64,000 nt of DNA, taken from contig JAJDUT010000009.1 of the NCBI GenBank assembly GCA_022826515.1, forward strand, positions 22,690 to 86,689. Reading direction: 5' to 3'. Positions 8,561 to 17,901 of the stretch are shown in pieces. Every line of letters begins with the position of its first letter. Position 1 is the first letter of the stretch. This DNA is from Candidatus Latescibacterota bacterium (lineage in GTDB: Bacteria; Latescibacterota; UBA2968; UBA8231). The position numbers and the translations under genes were made by a program. Below the pieces are notes generated by a model. It was not told the DNA's origin. It did not search any database and worked only from the letters and a program-made list of their open reading frames with translations.

Positions 8561-9343
8561 TTACTCGGGCGCGCCTGTCCAGCGTCTGAGCAAGAAATTA
8601 CTCAAGCTGCCCACGGTGGTAAATAGCCCCAAGCCGAGCAACGTGCAAAACAGAATGCAGGCGAACAAGTAGTCGGTCTTGGCTTGGCCGTTGGTGAGGA
8701 TGATCAAGTAGCCGAGGCCAAAGTCCTCGGTGCCGTAGCCGGCAAAGAACTCGCCGACAATTGCGCCGATGACTGACAGGCCGCTGGAGATGCGAGCACC
8801 GACGAGCATTTGGGGGACCGCGCCGGGGACGCGGAGCTTGAACAGGACCTGCCAGCGGCTGGCCTTGTTGAGCGCAAAGAAGTCGAGGATGTGGGGATCG
8901 ACGCGGGTCAGGCCGTCGGTGGTATTGGCGATGACCGGGAAGAGGGCGATGATGAAAGAGACGGCCACCACGCCTTGGAGGCCGTAGCCGATCCACAGGA
9001 TGATCAGGGGCGCGATGGCTACGATGGGCATGGTCTGCAAGAAGATCGCGTAGGGGTAGAGGCTGCGCTCGATGAGGCGCGACTGGGAAAACAGCAGGGC
9101 GACCAAGAAGCCAAAGGCAAAACTGAGGACAAAGCCCAAGATGGCACCTAATGCCGTCAGCAGAGTAGCCGACAGCAGGCGCGGCAAGTTGTCGGCGATG
9201 GCTTGGGCGACGAGCAGGGGACCGGGCAGCAGGAAAGGTTCGATCCCGAAGAGCGAGACCGCGCCTTGCCAAGCGCATACGACTAAGGCGAAGAACAGCA
9301 GTGGAGGCAGAAGGTTAGTTGTCAGGGAGCGCAGGCGTTTCAT
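8561..9343 (-). CDS. ABC transporter permease, NitT/TauT (SsuC/ThiX) family
   Basis: A 260-residue permease with about six membrane helices. The cytoplasmic coupling loop VPGAVPQMLVGARISSGLSVIGAIVGEFF carries the EAA-type motif of the SsuC/TauC/ThiX family. Its start overlaps the end of the ATPase gene by 4 bases, and the substrate-binding protein follows after a 47-base gap. The three genes form one complete importer. Confidence 0.9.
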   Translation of the reverse strand: MKRLRSLTTNLLPPLLFFALVVCAWQGAVSLFGIEPFLLPGPLLVAQAIADNLPRLLSATLLTALGAILGFVLSFAFGFLVALLFSQSRLIERSLYPYAIFLQTMPIVAIAPLIILWIGYGLQGVVAVSFIIALFPVIANTTDGLTRVDPHILDFFALNKASRWQVLFKLRVPGAVPQMLVGARISSGLSVIGAIVGEFFAGYGTEDFGLGYLIILTNGQAKTDYLFACILFCTLLGLGLFTTVGSLSNFLLRRWTGAPE

Positions 9344-10080
9344 AGCTCGTCGGCGTGGGCGAGTTGCCGCGAAATCCCGTTGGCGATGCGGATGAATTCA
9401 GGGGCGCTGCGCAGGTACGGCGAGCGCGGATAAGGAAACGGGATGGGGATGTCGGCGAGGATGCGGCCGGGGCGTGTGCTCATTACGAGAACTCGCTGGC
9501 TGAGGAAGACGGCTTCGGAGACGTTGTGCGTGACGAAGAGGCCGGTCCAGCGGTCTTCCTGCCACAGGCGCAACAGCTCCTCGTTGAGCCGCTGGCGGGT
9601 GATTTCATCGAGTGCGCCAAAAGGCTCGTCGAGGAGCAGGATCTGGGGGCGGGTCACCAGCGCACGGGCAATGGAGACTCGCATACGCATGCCGCCGGAG
9701 AGTTGGGCCGGGTACGCAGCGGCAAAGTCGGTTAGGCCGACTAGTTCAAGCGTCTGGGCGACGCGCTCGCTGGCATCCTCGCGGCGTAGCTCCAAGGGGA
9801 GAGTGATGTTGTGTGCGACCGAGCGCCAAGGCAGCAGCGTGGCGTCTTGGAAGACGAAGGCGAGGCCAAGCGGATCGTGGCCCTCCACGCGGAGTTGGCC
9901 GCTCGTGGGTTCGTCGAGGCCGGCCACGAGGCGGAGGAAGGTGGATTTGCCGCAGCCGGAAGGGCCGACGATGGAGACGAATTGGCCGCGGCTAATTTCC
10001 AGACTGAGGTCGCGCAGGGCTTGGACCCCAGAGGGGAAGTACTTGTTGAGTCCTGCGGCGACGACTAGTTGAGGCTCCAT
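9340..10080 (-). CDS. ABC transporter ATP-binding protein, NitT/TauT family
   Basis: A 246-residue ATPase with Walker A GPSGCGKST near residue 40, Q-loop VFQDATLLPW, signature LSGGMRMRV and Walker B ILLLDEPFGALD. The VFQDATLLPWRSV segment is typical of the SsuB/TauB/ThiZ type. It begins one base before the xerD-like gene stop and overlaps the permease gene by 4 bases, which suggests tight coupling in the uvrC-xerD-ABC train. Confidence 0.92.
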   Translation of the reverse strand: MEPQLVVAAGLNKYFPSGVQALRDLSLEISRGQFVSIVGPSGCGKSTFLRLVAGLDEPTSGQLRVEGHDPLGLAFVFQDATLLPWRSVAHNITLPLELRREDASERVAQTLELVGLTDFAAAYPAQLSGGMRMRVSIARALVTRPQILLLDEPFGALDEITRQRLNEELLRLWQEDRWTGLFVTHNVSEAVFLSQRVLVMSTRPGRILADIPIPFPYPRSPYLRSAPEFIRIANGISRQLAHADEL

Positions 10081-11007
10081 TCAACCTCGGGGATGATAGG
10101 TCTTGTGGACCTCTTTGAGGTAGCTGAGGTCGAGGTGCGTGTAGATCTGGGTGGTGGAGATGTCGGCGTGCCCTAACAGCTCCTGCACGGCGCGGAGGTT
10201 GGCTCCGCCTTCTAACAGATGCGTGGCAAAGGAGTGGCGCAGGGTGTGGGGGCTGATCTCCCTGCCGATGCGAGCCTTTTCGCCGGCGGTTTTGATGATC
10301 TTCCACACGCTCATCCGCGAGAGCGGGCCGCCTTGGGCGTTGAGGAAGACGTGATCGCTTGAGTCGGGACGGGCGAGATGAGGGCGACCTTGGCGCAGGT
10401 AGCGTCTGAGCGTGCGTGCGTCTTTGGCCGCGATGGGTACGATGCGCTCGCGCCGGCCGCGGATGCGGACGAGGCTCCGCGCCAGCAGCAGGGCCTCCTG
10501 TTGCAGTGCGGTCAGTTCGGAGACGCGGATGCCGGTGGCGTAGAGCACGGCGAGGATGGCCCGGTCGCGCTGGCCCAGCGGCTCGTCGGGATCGGGCGCG
10601 GCGAGGAGGGCGGTGATTTCCTCGACTGAGATTACGTCGGGCAGGCGGCGCTCCAGCTTGGGCGCGTCGAGAAGTTCGGCTGGGTTGTGCGTCGTTGCGC
10701 CCTTGAGCAGTAAATACTGGTGGAAGCGCTTTATCGAGGTGAGGTTGCGGGCCATGGTGGAAGCAGTCAGGCCAGCGTCGCGCAGCGAGTGGAGCAACTG
10801 GGCGATGTGCTGGTGTTGGACGGCCTCTAGGCTCTCGACGCCTTGGGCGGACAGGTGGTGCAGATAGCGGTTGAGGTCGCGGCGATAGGCGTCGAGGGTA
10901 TTGGCCGCCAGCCCATTGTCGCGCTCCATGGCTTTGAGGAAGCGCTCGCAGGGGACGGACAGGGCCGCTGGCAGCGGGCGTTCAGGAGTCGATTTTGGGC
11001 GGGCCAT
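10081..11007 (-). CDS. xerD: Tyrosine recombinase XerC/XerD type
   Basis: A 308-residue recombinase with an N-terminal SAM-like core-binding domain (FLKAMERDNGLAANTLDAYRRDL) and a C-terminal catalytic domain. The catalytic set is complete: Arg in TGIRVSEL, Lys near ERIVPIAAK, the HxxR pair in HTLRHSFATHL, His in LLGHADISTTQIY and the Tyr nucleophile there. XerC/D resolves chromosome dimers at dif. The length and the HTLRHSFATHLLEGGA segment are as in XerD. The ATG at 11007 was chosen; the frame stays open to 11364 only within uvrC. It overlaps the uvrC end by 26 bases. No second Xer is in the window. Confidence 0.9.
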   Translation of the reverse strand: MARPKSTPERPLPAALSVPCERFLKAMERDNGLAANTLDAYRRDLNRYLHHLSAQGVESLEAVQHQHIAQLLHSLRDAGLTASTMARNLTSIKRFHQYLLLKGATTHNPAELLDAPKLERRLPDVISVEEITALLAAPDPDEPLGQRDRAILAVLYATGIRVSELTALQQEALLLARSLVRIRGRRERIVPIAAKDARTLRRYLRQGRPHLARPDSSDHVFLNAQGGPLSRMSVWKIIKTAGEKARIGREISPHTLRHSFATHLLEGGANLRAVQELLGHADISTTQIYTHLDLSYLKEVHKTYHPRG

Positions 11008-12832
11008 GATCCGGGCTGTTGAGATGGGCGAGCAAGGCGTCGGCCTGTTTGCGGCTGAAGCCGGGGAGGGCGGCGATTTCCTCGGCCGGCGTGGCGGCGA
11101 TGCGCTTGACCGAGCCGAAGGCGACCAACAGGGCCTTGCGCTTTTGTGGGCCAATGCCGGGGATGTGGTCCAAGGTGGAGCTGAGCGCATTCTTGGCGCG
11201 TTGCTGGCGGTGGTTTTTGAGCGCGAAGCGGTGGGCTTCGTCGCGCAGCATCTGCAACAGGCGCAGGCTGGCCGAGGTCTTGGGCAGCAGCAGGGGATCG
11301 CGCTGGCCCGGCAGGATGACTTCCTCGAAGCGCTTGGCGAGGCCGACGACAGGTTGGTCTGCAATGTCTAGCTCGCCCAAGGCGGCGACTGCGCTGGCAA
11401 GTTGGCCCGGCCCGCCGTCGATGAGCAGCAAGTCGGGCCGCGGCTCGTTGCGCTCGGCTAGGCCGCGGAAGCGGCGATATACTACTTGGTGGATGGCGGC
11501 GTAGTCGTCGGGCTGGGCGAGGTCGCGGATTTTGAAGTAGCGGTACTGGCTGCGCTTGGCCCGGCCGTCGATAAAGCAGACCACTGAGCCGACTGGGTGC
11601 TCGCCTTGGAAGGTGGAGATGTCGATGCCTTCGATATGGCGAGGCGGAGCCGCTAGCTGCAAGTCGCGCTGGAGGGCATAGACCGATTGGGGGATGCGGT
11701 CGCGCTTTAGCTCGCGCTTGAGCTGGCGTTCGGTGAGCATTTGGGCGGCGTTTTTGGTGGCCATGTCGAGCATCTGCGCCTTGGCACCGCGCTGGGGGGT
11801 GGCCAATTCGACCTTGCCGTCGGCTTTTTGCGACAGCCAAGTGGCTACCTCGTCGGCGTCTGCTAGCTGGGCTGGCAGGTGGATCTCGGGCGGAACGAAG
11901 TCGTTTTGCAGGTAGAATTGCCGCGCAAAAGCCGAGAGGATTTCCCCGTCTGAGGATTCCATAACTCCGCCGAGGAAGTGGTGCTTTTTGCCGAGCAGGC
12001 GGCCCTCGCGGATTTCGAGGACGCTGCAACAGGCTTCGTCGTCGCTGCGGGCCATGCCGAAAACGTCGCGGTCAACCAACTCGTCAAGGACGACTTTTTG
12101 GCGGGCGCGCATGGATTCTAGGGCTTGGATCTGGTCGCGGAAGCGGGCTGCTTTTTCGTAGCGCATGTCTTCGGCGGCCTCGGTCATGCGCTTTTGCAGT
12201 TCGCGGATCACTTCGGCGTTCTGGCCGCGCAAGAAGCGCACGGCCCGCTCGACGGTTTTGCGGTAGTCGTCAGCCGAGACGAGGTTTTCGCAGGGGCCTT
12301 CGCAGCGCTTGATGTGGTATTCGAGGCATAGCGGCACCTTGTCTGAGGGCAACTCGGCGTTGCAGGAGCGGATGGGGAAGACCTTGCGCAGCATGTCGAG
12401 GGTGGTGTGCATGGCGCGGACATTGCTGTACGGGCCGAGATAGCGCGAGCCGTCGCGGACTACGTCTCGGGTGGCGAAGATGCGGGGGAAAGGCTCGGCC
12501 GTGATGCGGATGTAGGGATATTTCTTGTCGTCTTTGAGTAGGATGTTGTAGCGCGGTTTGTGGGTGCGGATTTGGGTGGCTTCGAGGATGAGGGCTTCCC
12601 GCTCGTTGCCCGTTACGATGTAGTCAATGTCGGCGATGTTGCGGACTAGGGCTTTGAACTGACGCCGGCCATCGCCGCCCGACGTGCGAAAGTACGAGCG
12701 CACCCGGTCGCGCAGGCTTTTGGCCTTGCCGATGTAGATGATCTGCCCGTCGCGCCTTTTCATAATATAGACGCCGGATTCGTTGGGCAGGGCGTCGAGT
12801 TTGAGACGCAGATCTTCGGAGAGGTTCTTCAT
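10982..12832 (-). CDS. uvrC: Excinuclease ABC subunit C
   Basis: A 616-residue UvrC of usual length. It has an N-terminal GIY-YIG nuclease domain (SGVYIMKRRDGQIIYIGKAKSLRDRV), a UVR motif near residue 210, a central RNase-H-like domain (IEGIDISTFQGEHPVGSVVCF and DLLLIDGGPGQL) and C-terminal helix-hairpin-helix repeats (IPGIGPQKRKALL). UvrC makes both incisions in nucleotide excision repair. The ATG at 12832 is preferred. The frame is open to a TTG at 12862, but that codon lies at or upstream of the predicted transcription start. Confidence 0.95.
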   Translation of the reverse strand: MKNLSEDLRLKLDALPNESGVYIMKRRDGQIIYIGKAKSLRDRVRSYFRTSGGDGRRQFKALVRNIADIDYIVTGNEREALILEATQIRTHKPRYNILLKDDKKYPYIRITAEPFPRIFATRDVVRDGSRYLGPYSNVRAMHTTLDMLRKVFPIRSCNAELPSDKVPLCLEYHIKRCEGPCENLVSADDYRKTVERAVRFLRGQNAEVIRELQKRMTEAAEDMRYEKAARFRDQIQALESMRARQKVVLDELVDRDVFGMARSDDEACCSVLEIREGRLLGKKHHFLGGVMESSDGEILSAFARQFYLQNDFVPPEIHLPAQLADADEVATWLSQKADGKVELATPQRGAKAQMLDMATKNAAQMLTERQLKRELKRDRIPQSVYALQRDLQLAAPPRHIEGIDISTFQGEHPVGSVVCFIDGRAKRSQYRYFKIRDLAQPDDYAAIHQVVYRRFRGLAERNEPRPDLLLIDGGPGQLASAVAALGELDIADQPVVGLAKRFEEVILPGQRDPLLLPKTSASLRLLQMLRDEAHRFALKNHRQQRAKNALSSTLDHIPGIGPQKRKALLVAFGSVKRIAATPAEEIAALPGFSRKQADALLAHLNSPDHGPPKIDS

Positions 12833-12864
12833 TAGAAAGGGATACGGGTTGACATATTGCAACG

Positions 12865-12893
12865 AGGATATGCGTTTTGTCTAGTCGCGTCAA
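12865..12893 (-). promoter_or_regulatory. Sigma-70-type promoter upstream of uvrC
   Basis: On the minus strand TTGACG (12888-12893), a 17-base spacer and TATCCT (12865-12870) lie 33 bases before the uvrC ATG. Transcription would begin near 12858 and could run through the whole leftward train. Consensus match only. Confidence 0.55.
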
Positions 12894-12919
12894 GACGGGC
12901 GAGAGACGCGGCTTGGTAG

Positions 12920-15019
12920 CTACTTGAGCAAGAGGAGTCGCCGGGTTTGCTCGCCGTCGGGATAGTGAAGACGCACGAGATAGACGCCCGCCGCCAACGC
13001 CGTGCCGCGCCGGTCGCGGGCGTCCCAGCGGACTTGGTAGAAGTCGGCAGCTTGGAACTGATCCACGAGCGTGCGCACGGGTTGGCCTAAAATATTGTAG
13101 ATCGTCAGCCGCACTGGGCCGGGGGAGGCGAGGTGGTAGGCGATTTGGGTGCCGGCGTTGAAGGGGTTGGGATAATTGGGGGATAGGCTGCTGGTGGCAG
13201 GTGTTGCCGATGGGGTAGCGGGCGTTGAGACCGAGGTTGGGTGGGAGATGTCTAAGGCGATATCCGTTGGACCACCTGTACGGGTCGTTGTCGTCCATAT
13301 ATCCTCGACGTTAGAGCCGTCTAAGTTGGACCGGAAGAAGTCCACCAGATCTTCATACTCCCTCGTAGGGACGTCATGCAGACTCGACCAGTATATTTTG
13401 TTTCCAATTAGATCCAGGGCGAAGGCTGTGTAGCGATCCCAAGAAGGATCATTAGTGGCGATCTCTTCGACATTGGAGCCATCTAAGTCCGCCCGCTGCA
13501 TCGCCCCCCCGTATTTGTCTGTCCAGTATATCTTGCCCGCCAGTACATCGAGAGCCATTGTTCCCACACTAGGGGAACCCGTTAGTCTCGAGATGAGGAT
13601 CTCTTCGACATTGGACCCGTCCAAGTCCGCTCGCTGAATGGTGTGCTCCCGTATCTCTCCTAGGAAGCTCTCCCTCCAGTATATCTTACCCCGAATTGTG
13701 TCGAGGGCAATATCCTCAAGATAGCTCAAGCCGGTGAGGACATCTTTGACGTTGGAGCCGTCCCAGTTAGCCGTCTGAATTTTCCCTGTTTCTGGTTTCA
13801 CCCAAACCCGTTTCCCTGTTTCCGAGTACCCCCAGTATTCCCCTGGTCCTGCGTCCGCCCAGTAGATCTTGTCTCCATCTAGCAAGGCAATTCCCTTGGG
13901 ACGATTTAATCCGGTGATCAGGACTTCGAGGTTTCGGCCGTTTAGGTCGGCCCGCTGGATCGTCCCCTTCACCACGTCGGTCCAGTACATCTTGTCTGAG
14001 TACAGGGCAATGCCGTGTGGTTCTCTCACTATTGGATCGAAGAGGACTTCGAGGTTTCGGCCGTTCAGGTCGGCCCGCTGGATCGTCCCCGGCCCCGAGT
14101 CCGTCCAATAAATTTTGTCCCCGTTCACGTCGAGGGCGATGCCTGTTCGGGGTCCCGAGTTGATGTAGTGGACGTCGTCCTCTAAGTCGAAGAGGTGTTC
14201 GACGTTTTGGCCATCGAGATCAGCTCGCTGAATCGTCTGCGTGACTGGATTGGTCCAGTAAACCTTGCCTCCGTCCATGTCGAGGGTGATTTCTTCGGGG
14301 TAGCCATCTGATACGGTGAGGACTTCTTCGATGTTTTGTCCGTTGAGGTCGGCGCGCTGGATCGTCCCCGCGTCTGTCCAGTAAATTTTGCCCCCGTCCA
14401 CGTCGAGGGCAATACCCATAGGAAAGCCTGATCGGATATAGTCATATTCGACGTTTTGTCCGTCGAGGTCGGCCCGTAAAATTCCCTCAAAAGCGAAGTC
14501 CGTCCAGTACACTTTGCCCCGGACCAAATCCAGAGCAATGTCCCATGGGGACCCTCCTTCAAAGAGGTCTTCGCTATTGGAGCCGTCTAGGTTTGTCCAC
14601 GCAACAATACCTGAATGAGAGCCTCCATCGTTCGTCCAGTAAATTTTGCCCCTGTCCACGTCGAGCGCGATGTTTGTTGCCCCTACTATATAGTCATCGT
14701 CCATGAAGAGTTTGGTGTCTGAACCATCTAGGTCAGACCAATAGATGCCTCCTCCCGTCCACTTATCTGTCCAGTACATCTTGCCTCCCAATACATCGAG
14801 CGCGATGTCGGCCGGATACCTCAATTCTGGCTTGATGAGTTGTTCGACATTGGTGCCGTTGAGGCTGGACCGATGGATGCCTCTTTGTGGGTTCGCCCAG
14901 TAGATTTGGCCCTCTTCGACCGGCGGCTGACCGTGGCCGGTGCCTTGCCCGACGAGGGCCAACCACGCCATTGCGAACAACAACGCAGTGATTTTTCGAC
15001 TGGCAATTGAGTGTATCAT
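12920..15019 (-). CDS. Secreted YWTD-type beta-propeller with FlgD-like C-terminal sorting domain
   Basis: A 699-residue secreted protein. It has a signal peptide (ITALLFAMAWLALVGQGTGHG) and about a dozen repeats of roughly 43 residues built on ALDV-GGKIYWTD and IQRADLDGSNVE, which are LDL-receptor class B (YWTD) propeller blades. The last 85 residues begin SLSPNYPNPFNAGTQIAYHL and contain YNILGQPVRTLVDQ and GVYLVRL, the FlgD-Ig/type-A sorting domain that marks secreted proteins in FCB bacteria. The function is unknown; propellers of this type bind proteins or glycans. The ATG at 15019 has AAAGGAG upstream. The near-identical repeats make the region prone to copy-number change. Confidence 0.85.
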   Translation of the reverse strand: MIHSIASRKITALLFAMAWLALVGQGTGHGQPPVEEGQIYWANPQRGIHRSSLNGTNVEQLIKPELRYPADIALDVLGGKMYWTDKWTGGGIYWSDLDGSDTKLFMDDDYIVGATNIALDVDRGKIYWTNDGGSHSGIVAWTNLDGSNSEDLFEGGSPWDIALDLVRGKVYWTDFAFEGILRADLDGQNVEYDYIRSGFPMGIALDVDGGKIYWTDAGTIQRADLNGQNIEEVLTVSDGYPEEITLDMDGGKVYWTNPVTQTIQRADLDGQNVEHLFDLEDDVHYINSGPRTGIALDVNGDKIYWTDSGPGTIQRADLNGRNLEVLFDPIVREPHGIALYSDKMYWTDVVKGTIQRADLNGRNLEVLITGLNRPKGIALLDGDKIYWADAGPGEYWGYSETGKRVWVKPETGKIQTANWDGSNVKDVLTGLSYLEDIALDTIRGKIYWRESFLGEIREHTIQRADLDGSNVEEILISRLTGSPSVGTMALDVLAGKIYWTDKYGGAMQRADLDGSNVEEIATNDPSWDRYTAFALDLIGNKIYWSSLHDVPTREYEDLVDFFRSNLDGSNVEDIWTTTTRTGGPTDIALDISHPTSVSTPATPSATPATSSLSPNYPNPFNAGTQIAYHLASPGPVRLTIYNILGQPVRTLVDQFQAADFYQVRWDARDRRGTALAAGVYLVRLHYPDGEQTRRLLLLK

Positions 15020-15046
15020 AGGTAAGTCTCCTTTCGCCCGGCAGCA

Positions 15047-16258
15047 TCAAGAAAGGCGATGGACGCGGGCGAAGATGCACTTGAGGTAGCGTCCGTCGGG
15101 GAAGGCTGGGTCTATGGGATGGTCGGCTGGGTGCAGGTTGTAGGCGAGGATGCGGGTGCGGACTCGGGCACCAGCGGCGGCGCGGCGGACGATTTGGAAG
15201 AAGTCCTCTTGGGAAATTCGCGACGAGCACGAGGCGGTTACCAACAGCCCGCCGTCGGCTATGAGGCGGAAGGCGTTGCGATTGAGTTTGGTATAGACGC
15301 CCATGGCTTGTTTGTACTGGCTGCGTTTGCGCATCAGCGAGGGCGGGTCGCAGACGACGATGTCGTAGCGGGGGCCGCGGTTGGCTAGCTCGTCCACGAA
15401 GGAAAAGACATCGGCGATCAACAGATCGGAATGGGAGCCTTGGGGGCGGTTGGCGGCGAGGGTGCGGCGGGCGGCGGGCACGACTTGGGGCGATATATCG
15501 ACGTCGAGCGTGCGGGATGCGCCGCCTTTGAGGGCGTGGGCGGAGAAGCCGCTCGAATAGGAAAAGAGGTTGAGTACGCGCTGGCCGCGGGCGAGTTGCT
15601 GGAGGTAGAAGCGGTTGGTGCGCTGGTCGAGGAAAAAGCCGGTCTTCTGGCCGCGATAGAGGTCGGCGTAGAGGCGCGTGCCGAGCTCTTCGATTTCGAC
15701 GAATTCGGGTGGAGCTTCGCCTGCTAGTAGGCCGGTGGGACGGTCGTCCAGCCCCTCGGCGCGGCGGGTGCCCACATCGCTGCGTTCGTACATGCTGCGG
15801 GGGGCGAGCAGGGATTGGAGCGCGTCGAGGATGGTGGAACGTTGTTTTTCCATGCCGGCGGTGTGGCATTGCACCACTAGGTAGCCGGCGTAGTCGTCGG
15901 CTATTAGGCCGGGCAGGCCGTCGCTTTCGCCGTGGACTAGGCGCATGGCGTTGGTATGGGCGGACAGGCCGGCGCTGCGGCGGAGGGCGATGGCTTGGGC
16001 GATGCGCTCTGTGAAGAAGGCCGCGTCGATGGGTCGGTTGGGGTCTTGGGTGAGACTGCGCACGCGGATCAGCGAGCGCCGATTGTAGAATCCGCGACAG
16101 ACGAAGCGCTCATGTGCGTCAAAGACATCGACAATATCGCCGGTGTCGGCGTCTTGGGGAGGGCGTTCGACCGCGCCGGAGAAGACCCAGGGGTGGCCGT
16201 TGCGCACGGTGCGCTCGCTGTTGGGGCGTAGGTAGAGGGGTGGGTAGTGGGGGGGCAT
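15047..16258 (-). CDS. Class I SAM-dependent rRNA methyltransferase, RlmI-like
   Basis: A 403-residue protein with an N-terminal PUA domain (RTVRNGHPWVFSGAV) and a Rossmann methyltransferase domain (RVLNLFSYSSGFSAHALKGGA as the SAM-binding motif I, then DIVVCDPPSL as the catalytic motif IV). The end carries NLHPADHPIDPAFPDGRYLK, typical of RlmI-like 23S rRNA m5C methyltransferases. The start at 16258 (MPPHYPPLYLRPNSERTV) gives a normal family N-terminus; the 38 residues available upstream to 16372 look non-coding. It ends 27 bases before the YWTD propeller gene. Confidence 0.88.
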   Translation of the reverse strand: MPPHYPPLYLRPNSERTVRNGHPWVFSGAVERPPQDADTGDIVDVFDAHERFVCRGFYNRRSLIRVRSLTQDPNRPIDAAFFTERIAQAIALRRSAGLSAHTNAMRLVHGESDGLPGLIADDYAGYLVVQCHTAGMEKQRSTILDALQSLLAPRSMYERSDVGTRRAEGLDDRPTGLLAGEAPPEFVEIEELGTRLYADLYRGQKTGFFLDQRTNRFYLQQLARGQRVLNLFSYSSGFSAHALKGGASRTLDVDISPQVVPAARRTLAANRPQGSHSDLLIADVFSFVDELANRGPRYDIVVCDPPSLMRKRSQYKQAMGVYTKLNRNAFRLIADGGLLVTASCSSRISQEDFFQIVRRAAAGARVRTRILAYNLHPADHPIDPAFPDGRYLKCIFARVHRLS

Positions 16259-16307
16259 GTTCTTTTTGCTATGCGAGGGCCGGTGGAGTATGGGACCGAC
16301 CGCACCC

Positions 16308-17033
16308 CTAATTCCAGCTTGGGATCGGGGTCTGAAGCGGATCGTCGATCCAGAGAAAGCGCCCGTTGACATCGCTCTCGATGATGTCGATCACGAGCTG
16401 GGCCGCCTTCTCCGGCGGATCCCCGCCCGTTTGCTCCACCCACGCCACCCAGTCGTGGTAGCCGCTTTCGCTGACGGTGTCCATCTTGTCGCGGATATCC
16501 GCCCACATCGCGGTTTTGACGTCGCCGGGATGGATGACGTTCGCCGTGACGCCCGTTCCTTCCAGCTCGGCGGCAAGGTGGCGGGTGAACTGGTTGAGAG
16601 CGACCTTGGCCGTGCCGTAGGCGCTGTTCAGCCGTCCGGGTGTGTGCAGCGACGCCGCAGATGAAAGGTTCACGATCCGGCCCCAGCCTGCGCTTAGCAT
16701 TCCGTCGAGGAACGTGCGGGATACGAGATAGGGCCCGACCGCATCAATCATGAGTGTTTCGACCCATTCCTCGGGATCGCTGTCCTGTACGAGGGCGATC
16801 GGGCCGAAGATCCCAGCGGCATTGACGAGAATGGTGGGTCGGCCGAGCTCGGCTTCGACCGCGGTTTTGAGGCGGTCAACATCGGCCGGGTTTGAGACAT
16901 CCGCGGTGAATTGCGCCGAGCGGCGCGCGACGGTTGCGACGGCAAGGCCGCGCGCTTCCAGCGCATCTGCGATTGCCCGTCCGACGCCGCGACTGGCTCC
17001 AGTGACGACTGCGACGTGCCCTTCGAGTTTCAC
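16308..17033 (-). CDS. Short-chain dehydrogenase/reductase
   Basis: A 241-residue classical SDR. The cofactor motif TGASRGVGRAIA is at residue 11, the NAAG motif near 80 and the catalytic Ser plus YxxxK set is in NLSSAAS and SAYGTAKVAL. It oxidises or reduces an alcohol or carbonyl with NAD(P); the substrate is unknown. The GTG start overlaps the stop of the upstream PhyH gene, so the two are translationally coupled and may act in sequence on the same compound. Confidence 0.88.
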   Translation of the reverse strand: MKLEGHVAVVTGASRGVGRAIADALEARGLAVATVARRSAQFTADVSNPADVDRLKTAVEAELGRPTILVNAAGIFGPIALVQDSDPEEWVETLMIDAVGPYLVSRTFLDGMLSAGWGRIVNLSSAASLHTPGRLNSAYGTAKVALNQFTRHLAAELEGTGVTANVIHPGDVKTAMWADIRDKMDTVSESGYHDWVAWVEQTGGDPPEKAAQLVIDIIESDVNGRFLWIDDPLQTPIPSWN

Positions 17034-17833
17034 GGGCCGGCCTCGGCGGGCACTATGGGATTGTCCGAGTCATTCAGGCGCTTGCGTTCACTGCCCCAGT
17101 TGGCGGCGCTGCCGTTCCAGTAGCGGGTGTCGGCGGGGCTGTACGAGAACAGGTAGGACCAGCGCGTCTTGTCGGTGGTGTTGTCCGGGCCGCCGTGGAC
17201 GGTGTAGCCGTGGTGCACGGTGCAGTCGCCCGGCTGGTAGTGGAAGGGCGGCGAAAGCTCCAGCACGGACGTCAGATTCGGGAACTGCTTGAGCAGGTCG
17301 CCTTGGTCGTCCTTGAATACCGAACCGAGCGGTCCTTCGCGATGGGAGCGACTGACGAACCGCATGGCCCCCATATCGGGTGTGACTTCCGCCAGCGCCA
17401 GCCAGAACTGGAGCTCGCCGACTCGATCGGAGCCGTGCTCGGACGAGTCTTGGTGATAGGTGGACCCGGCTGCTCCGGGGGGCTTGTTTAGGAGAATATC
17501 CACGCGGTAGCGGAGCGGAACATCTACTCCCTTGAACCGCTTCCTGTTGACGAGACGCGTTGCGTTTTGCGCCATGCGCTCGCTGAACATGAACGAATGA
17601 AACGGCTCGGTCTCTTGATTCAGCGCTAGGCCGGCGCGTGGATTGCCGTGGCCAACCTCTTGGGCGTTGCGATCGACCCACTCCCGTCCGACGCGCAAAA
17701 GCTGTGCGGCGAACTCCGGCGCAACGAGCCGCGGCATCATAACCCAGCCGTATTCGTGGTAGAAGGCGACCTCCTCGTCTGTGACTTCCCGGACGATGGT
17801 TTCGATCTCGCGCTCTGTTATTGCTTGTTCCAT
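17030..17833 (-). CDS. Phytanoyl-CoA dioxygenase (PhyH) family protein
   Basis: A 267-residue Fe(II)/2-oxoglutarate oxygenase. The iron-binding HxD is in TYHQDSSEHG and the distal His in HHGYTVHGGPDNTT, followed by the TRWSYLFSYSPAD segment with the 2-oxoglutarate-binding Arg. The start at 17833 has AGGAGC upstream. The gene has its own promoter, overlapping the end of the isochorismatase-like gene, and the conserved operator-like block shared across the cluster. It is coupled to the SDR gene downstream. The substrate is unknown. Confidence 0.88.
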   Translation of the reverse strand: MEQAITEREIETIVREVTDEEVAFYHEYGWVMMPRLVAPEFAAQLLRVGREWVDRNAQEVGHGNPRAGLALNQETEPFHSFMFSERMAQNATRLVNRKRFKGVDVPLRYRVDILLNKPPGAAGSTYHQDSSEHGSDRVGELQFWLALAEVTPDMGAMRFVSRSHREGPLGSVFKDDQGDLLKQFPNLTSVLELSPPFHYQPGDCTVHHGYTVHGGPDNTTDKTRWSYLFSYSPADTRYWNGSAANWGSERKRLNDSDNPIVPAEAGP

Positions 17834-17862
17834 TACTCGTGCTCCTATTGTGCTACTGTATG

Positions 17863-17901
17863 GTTCGGAACGATAAGAAGGCTTTCTGGAGGCGTTGTCA
17901 A
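17863..17901 (-). promoter_or_regulatory. Promoter with shared cluster operator, upstream of the PhyH-SDR pair
   Basis: On the minus strand: TTGACA (17896-17901), a 17-base spacer, TCTTAT (17873-17878), then CGTTCCGAACC across the expected start. The -35 box overlaps the stop codon of the isochorismatase-like gene. The same layout and sequence recur at 19967-20007 and 20017-20058, so the block after the -10 is probably an operator for one regulator. Confidence 0.75.

Noticed and set aside
10827..12029. 400-codon leftward frame inside uvrC
   Set aside because: Frame-shifted shadow of uvrC, rich in Arg and Pro; uvrC itself is complete.
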